A stretch of 10,004 nucleotides of DNA from Rikenellaceae bacterium (GTDB lineage: Bacteria; Bacteroidota; Bacteroidia; Bacteroidales; UBA932): NCBI GenBank assembly GCA_003520315.1, contig DOVA01000257.1, positions 1 through 10,004 on the forward strand. The letters are read 5' to 3'. The notes under the pieces are model-generated. The model saw only the letters and a program-made list of their open reading frames with translations. It was not told the origin of the DNA and did no database searches. This document shows, piece by piece, positions 7,181-10,004 of this stretch. Position 1 is the first letter of the stretch. The number at the start of each line of letters is the position of its first letter. Both the position numbers and the translations under genes were made by a program.

Positions 7181-8294
7181 TCTCTTTTGATTTAACTATA
7201 CATTTAAGTTTCCCTCCCTTAAGAAATGCATCTACCTCGTCTCCAACAAGAATTTCATCGATGTCGGTTACTCTTTTGCCGTTTTTATGCAACAATGCAT
7301 AACCTCTCTCAAGAAGAGCAAAAGGACTACCTGCAATAATTCTGTGTTCTAAAATTTGAAGTTTACTCTTTTCTTCCGTTATTCTATTCTGTAAAGCCAT
7401 TGAGACTCTGCGTGAAATATAAAGGAGTTGCTGCTCCTCAGAGGCAAATATATCTATTAAAAAATCTGCTAATGCCGTAGGAGTCTTGACTGAAGTATGC
7501 GCCACCATGTCAGCTATATGATAATCATGATCATGCCCGACACCAACTATTACAGGAAGAGGAAACTGGGCAATATTGACAGCCAGATCATAATCATCAA
7601 AGCAAGCAAGGTCATGCGCAGAACCACCTCCCCTCAATATACACAAAAGATCAAAATCATCAACTCTTGCTGCCACTCGATCCATCGCACTGATTATCCC
7701 TTCAGGAGCATCTGCACCTTGCATCGGTGCCTGAAACAATTCAATACAGAACCTAAACCCAAATTCATTGCCTTGAAGCTGTTTGATAAAGTCCCTGTAT
7801 CCTGCTGCCTGTTCTGAAGAGATTACGGCAATTCTTTTTGGTAATGCCGGTAAGGGCAATGAGGAATTCATATTGAACATCCCTTCATCCTTCAATCTTT
7901 TAATAGTCTGCTGCCGTTTAAGCTCCTGTTCACCAATCGAAAATGTGGGATCAATATCAGTAACCACAAGACTTAATCCATATAGAGATGAAAATTGAAC
8001 TTGGACACAAAGAAGTACATGCATACCTTTTGAAAGAGGTTGTCCGGCAGTAGTTTCAAAGAATGGCCTTATGATTCGGTATGAATTAGCCCAGATTATT
8101 GCCTGAGCTTTAGCAGAGACTGAATCCTCTCCCTCCTTTCTGTCAATTAGATCCATATAACAATGTCCTGCATAGTGGTTTTTTATCTCACTAATCTCTG
8201 CCGTAATCCAGTATCTGTCTGTAAATCTTTGCTCTATTGAATCTTTTATCTCATTTTGCAGATCCGATAAAGTGATTATCTTATCTTTTACCAT
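7167..8294 (-). CDS. xseA: Exodeoxyribonuclease VII large subunit
   Basis: With the ATG at 8294-8292 the protein has 375 residues. A TTG two codons upstream (8300-8298) keeps the frame open, but ATG gives the natural MVKDKIITLSDL start. The N-terminal OB fold for single-stranded DNA binding includes WITAEISEIKNHYAGHCYMDL (29-49). The catalytic domain shows AVISSEQAAGYRDF (156-169), ILRGGGSAHDLACFDD (219-234) and GVGHDHDYHIADMVAH (251-266), ending in VKTPTALADF. Asp168, Arg221, His254 and Asp257 line up with the residues required in the E. coli enzyme. A C-terminal helical segment (about 284-325) and a final LLERGYALL region follow. It is shorter than E. coli XseA (456 residues), mainly in the C-terminal helices. 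It is the first gene of the minus-strand unit, and a -7 promoter box lies about 25 bases upstream. Confidence 0.95.
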   Translation of the reverse strand: MVKDKIITLSDLQNEIKDSIEQRFTDRYWITAEISEIKNHYAGHCYMDLIDRKEGEDSVSAKAQAIIWANSYRIIRPFFETTAGQPLSKGMHVLLCVQVQFSSLYGLSLVVTDIDPTFSIGEQELKRQQTIKRLKDEGMFNMNSSLPLPALPKRIAVISSEQAAGYRDFIKQLQGNEFGFRFCIELFQAPMQGADAPEGIISAMDRVAARVDDFDLLCILRGGGSAHDLACFDDYDLAVNIAQFPLPVIVGVGHDHDYHIADMVAHTSVKTPTALADFLIDIFASEEQQLLYISRRVSMALQNRITEEKSKLQILEHRIIAGSPFALLERGYALLHKNGKRVTDIDEILVGDEVDAFLKGGKLKCIVKSKENEKE

Positions 8295-8318
8295 AATCAA
8301 CTTTAGTTATTCCCTATG

Positions 8319-8326
8319 CAAAAGTA
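8319..8326 (-). promoter_or_regulatory. Putative Bacteroidota -7 promoter element for xseA and the downstream operon
   Basis: On the minus strand this reads TACTTTTG, an exact match to the primary sigma factor consensus TAnnTTTG of Bacteroidota. Transcription would begin around 8312-8315, giving a leader of about 20 bases before the xseA ATG. I see no clear -33 TTTG/TTG at the usual distance, so the call rests on the -7 box and its position in the short divergent gap. It is the only obvious promoter candidate I found for the seven-gene minus-strand unit. Confidence 0.5.
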
Positions 8327-8339
8327 AGCAATAAAGTTG

Positions 8340-8347
8340 TACCTTTG
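8340..8347 (+). promoter_or_regulatory. Putative Bacteroidota -7 promoter element for engB
   Basis: The plus strand reads TACCTTTG here, again an exact TAnnTTTG match, 17 bases upstream of the engB ATG. The start site would fall near 8351-8354, leaving a very short leader of roughly 11-14 bases. No convincing -33 element is visible. It sits back to back with the opposing -7 box at 8319-8326, with only 13 bases between them. Confidence 0.5.
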
Positions 8348-8364
8348 TAGAGTATTTATCCCAT

Positions 8365-8952
8365 ATGAAGATAACTAAAGCAATATTCTCCGGAAGCAGC
8401 CGTTTTGCCAAAGACAGACCTAAGCCGAGACTCCCTGAATTCGCATTTATAGGAAGATCAAATGTGGGTAAGTCTTCCCTTATAAATATGCTTTGCAATA
8501 ACAAATCTCTTGCCCATACGTCTTCAAAACCCGGAAAAACTCAACTTGTCAACCATTTTATGATTAATGACCGATGGTATCTGGTCGATCTTCCGGGATA
8601 TGGATATGCAAAACTGCCCAAGAAGACTCGAATAGAGCTGGATGAAATTATAAGAAGTTATATTAATGGTTCAGAAGAATTGGTCACTCTTTTTGTCTTA
8701 ATTGACTGCCGACATGATATTTTACCAAACGATCTCAGATTCCTCATGCAGCTGGGAGAAGCAGAGGCTCCCTTCTCCATCATATACACAAAAAGCGACA
8801 AACTGAGTGCTACTGCTCTTGAAAAACAAATTAGCAATAATAATCAAATTCTACTTGAATATTGGGAAGAACTCCCACCTGTTTTTATCAGCTCTGCAGT
8901 TAAAGGCACAGGAAAAGAGGAGATATTAAGTTACATTGAAACTTTTATATAA
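8365..8952 (+). CDS. engB: Ribosome-assembly GTP-binding protein EngB/YsxC
   Basis: This 195-residue small P-loop GTPase of the TrmE-Era-EngA-EngB group has all the G motifs. G1 is GRSNVGKSS (30-38), G2 lies around Thr59 in KPGKTQ, G3 is DLPGYG (75-80), G4 is TKSD (142-145), and G5 is SSA (176-178). The MKITKAIFSGSS start matches the usual N terminus, so the ATG at 8365 is well supported. The protein acts in the cytoplasm in late assembly of the large ribosomal subunit. It is the first gene of the plus-strand unit, divergent from xseA, with prs 15 bases downstream. Nothing in it looks unusual. Confidence 0.96.
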   Translation: MKITKAIFSGSSRFAKDRPKPRLPEFAFIGRSNVGKSSLINMLCNNKSLAHTSSKPGKTQLVNHFMINDRWYLVDLPGYGYAKLPKKTRIELDEIIRSYINGSEELVTLFVLIDCRHDILPNDLRFLMQLGEAEAPFSIIYTKSDKLSATALEKQISNNNQILLEYWEELPPVFISSAVKGTGKEEILSYIETFI

Positions 8953-8967
8953 ATAATAAAAAAAAAC

Positions 8968-9918
8968 ATGGATCATACTCATAAGATTCAGATCTTTTCT
9001 TGCCGAAGCTCCAGATATCTGGCAGAAAAGATCGCTGCTTCCTTAAATTTGGAACTTGGCAAATCAAATGTACTGGTATTCAGTGATGGAGAATTTCAGC
9101 CCGCCTTTGAAGAGAGTGTTAGAGGAGCCACTGTATTTATTATCCAGTCCACATTTCCCCCTGTGGAAAATATGTTTGAGTTGCTTCTAATGATAGATGC
9201 TGCAAGAAGAGCATCCGCATACAAAGTTAATGCGGTTATACCATACTTTGGCTGGGCAAGACAGGATAGAAAAGATAGGCCTAGAGTCCCAATTGGAGCA
9301 AAATTGGTTGCAAATCTGCTGGCTGCAGCCGGTTGCGACAGAGTAATGACAGCCGATTTGCACGCCGATCAGATCCAAGGTTTTTTTGATTTTCCTGTCG
9401 ATCACATATATGCAAGCTCCATTTTTCTGCCATATTTGCGTGAACTTAACATTGAAAATATGTCAATTGCAGCACCTGATATGGGTGGAGCAAAAAGAGC
9501 AAATGCATACTCACGTATTCTCGGATGCCCATTGATTATTTGCCACAAGTCGAGAGAAAAGGCCAATGTGGTTGGTTCAATGACCGCTATTGGAGAAGTA
9601 GAAGGCAGAAATATAGTTTTGATTGATGATATGATAGATACGGCAAGTACTATCACAAAAGCTGCAGACATGCTTATTGAAAAAGGTGCTTTGAGCGTCC
9701 GTGCTCTTGCAACTCACGCTGTGATGTCAGGACCATCATATGATAGAATTGCCAAGTCAAAGCTGACAGAAGTAATTCTTTCAGATACCATTCCTCTGTC
9801 CACTGACCCTAATTTAGACACATCTAAGATTAAAATTCTGTCGGTTGCAGATATTTTTGCAGATGTGATTGAAAAGGTATATAATAATAAATCGATAAGT
9901 ACTAGCTTTGTTTTTTGA
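8968..9918 (+). CDS. prs: Ribose-phosphate pyrophosphokinase (PRPP synthetase, class I)
   Basis: This 316-residue protein matches class I PRPP synthetases (about 315 residues). It transfers pyrophosphate from ATP to ribose-5-phosphate, supplying PRPP for purine, pyrimidine, His, Trp and NAD synthesis. Visible motifs are SDGEFQPAFEESVRG (39-53), the ATP-binding RQDRKDRPRVPIGAK (98-112), the metal/ATP site TADLHADQIQGFF (128-140), the flexible-loop Lys/Arg region KSREKAN (194-200), and the PRPP loop VLIDDMIDTASTIT (217-230). The loop has Ala-Ser where Gly-Gly or Ala-Gly is more common; this is within the variation of phosphoribosyl-binding loops. The ATG follows an A-rich stretch (8957-8967) and no Shine-Dalgarno sequence, which is normal for Bacteroidota. 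The short gap from engB suggests co-transcription. Confidence 0.96.
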   Translation: MDHTHKIQIFSCRSSRYLAEKIAASLNLELGKSNVLVFSDGEFQPAFEESVRGATVFIIQSTFPPVENMFELLLMIDAARRASAYKVNAVIPYFGWARQDRKDRPRVPIGAKLVANLLAAAGCDRVMTADLHADQIQGFFDFPVDHIYASSIFLPYLRELNIENMSIAAPDMGGAKRANAYSRILGCPLIICHKSREKANVVGSMTAIGEVEGRNIVLIDDMIDTASTITKAADMLIEKGALSVRALATHAVMSGPSYDRIAKSKLTEVILSDTIPLSTDPNLDTSKIKILSVADIFADVIEKVYNNKSISTSFVF

Positions 9919-9919
9919 T

Positions 9920-10004
9920 ATGTTAACAGGCATGACTCCAAATCTTCTTCATGAAAAAATAGTGGAAACACTTAAATTTTTTATGAAAAGCGCAATGAAG
10001 GATA
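9920..10004 (+). CDS. Start of an unidentified reading frame (cut by right edge)
   Basis: An ATG two bases after the prs stop codon opens a frame of 28 codons that stays open to the end of the window. It reads MLTGMTPNLLHEKIVETLKF and continues with a basic, helix-like stretch rich in Met and Lys. A second in-frame ATG (9932) could be the true start. I do not recognise the family. The close spacing to prs and the lack of stops are the only support, and 85 bases are too few to exclude chance. Confidence 0.35.
   Translation, partial: MLTGMTPNLLHEKIVETLKFFMKSAMKD

Noticed and set aside
8295..8300. TTG start for xseA two codons upstream of the ATG
   Set aside because: The ATG at 8294-8292 gives the normal N terminus; the extra two codons add nothing conserved and a rarer start codon.
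8953..8967. A-run between engB and prs as a terminator
   Set aside because: There is no preceding stem and no T-run on the coding strand; it looks like the A-rich translation initiation region usual in Bacteroidota.
9714..9971. Minus-strand frame of 85 codons over the end of prs
   Set aside because: Antisense to conserved prs codons; no recognisable protein features.

Overview
This window reads as a piece of a Bacteroidota (probably Bacteroidales) chromosome. Evidence: the DNA is visibly A+T-rich, the proteins match Bacteroidales forms of each family, start codons lack clear Shine-Dalgarno sequences, and two exact matches to the Bacteroidota -7 promoter element TAnnTTTG lie in the one divergent intergenic gap. 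No mobile elements, RNA genes or CRISPR arrays were seen. Coding density is very high, and no gene-free stretch exceeds about 70 bases.

Left and centre (1-8294, minus strand, transcribed right to left): seven genes so tightly packed (gaps of 4-11 bases or overlaps of 4 and 14 bases) that they look like one transcription unit. The order is xseA and xseB (exodeoxyribonuclease VII), a GH13 branching-enzyme homologue (glgB), a GH133-type debranching-enzyme homologue, a GT4 glycosyltransferase, a GH57 alpha-amylase-like hydrolase, and a GT3 glycogen synthase that runs off the left edge. Together the last five make up a glycogen / storage alpha-glucan operon.

Right (8365-10004, plus strand): engB/ysxC (ribosome-assembly GTPase), prs (PRPP synthetase), and the first codons of an unidentified reading frame.

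The most notable observation is that the two enzymes acting on alpha-1,6 branch points both carry non-canonical active-site residues in otherwise intact, full-length, well-conserved proteins. The branching enzyme has Tyr (codon TAC) where the GH13 catalytic nucleophile Asp should be (DGFRFYG instead of DGFRFDG). The debranching enzyme has SRN instead of the near-invariant GRD and has lost several signature His/Trp residues. The GH57 enzyme and the GT4 synthase keep their expected catalytic motifs, as does the visible part of the GT3 synthase. A coherent but unproven reading is a lineage whose storage glucan is unbranched, or in which both proteins have become non-catalytic. A single-base sequence error is the main competing explanation for the GlgB change, but it would not explain the several changes in the debranching enzyme.
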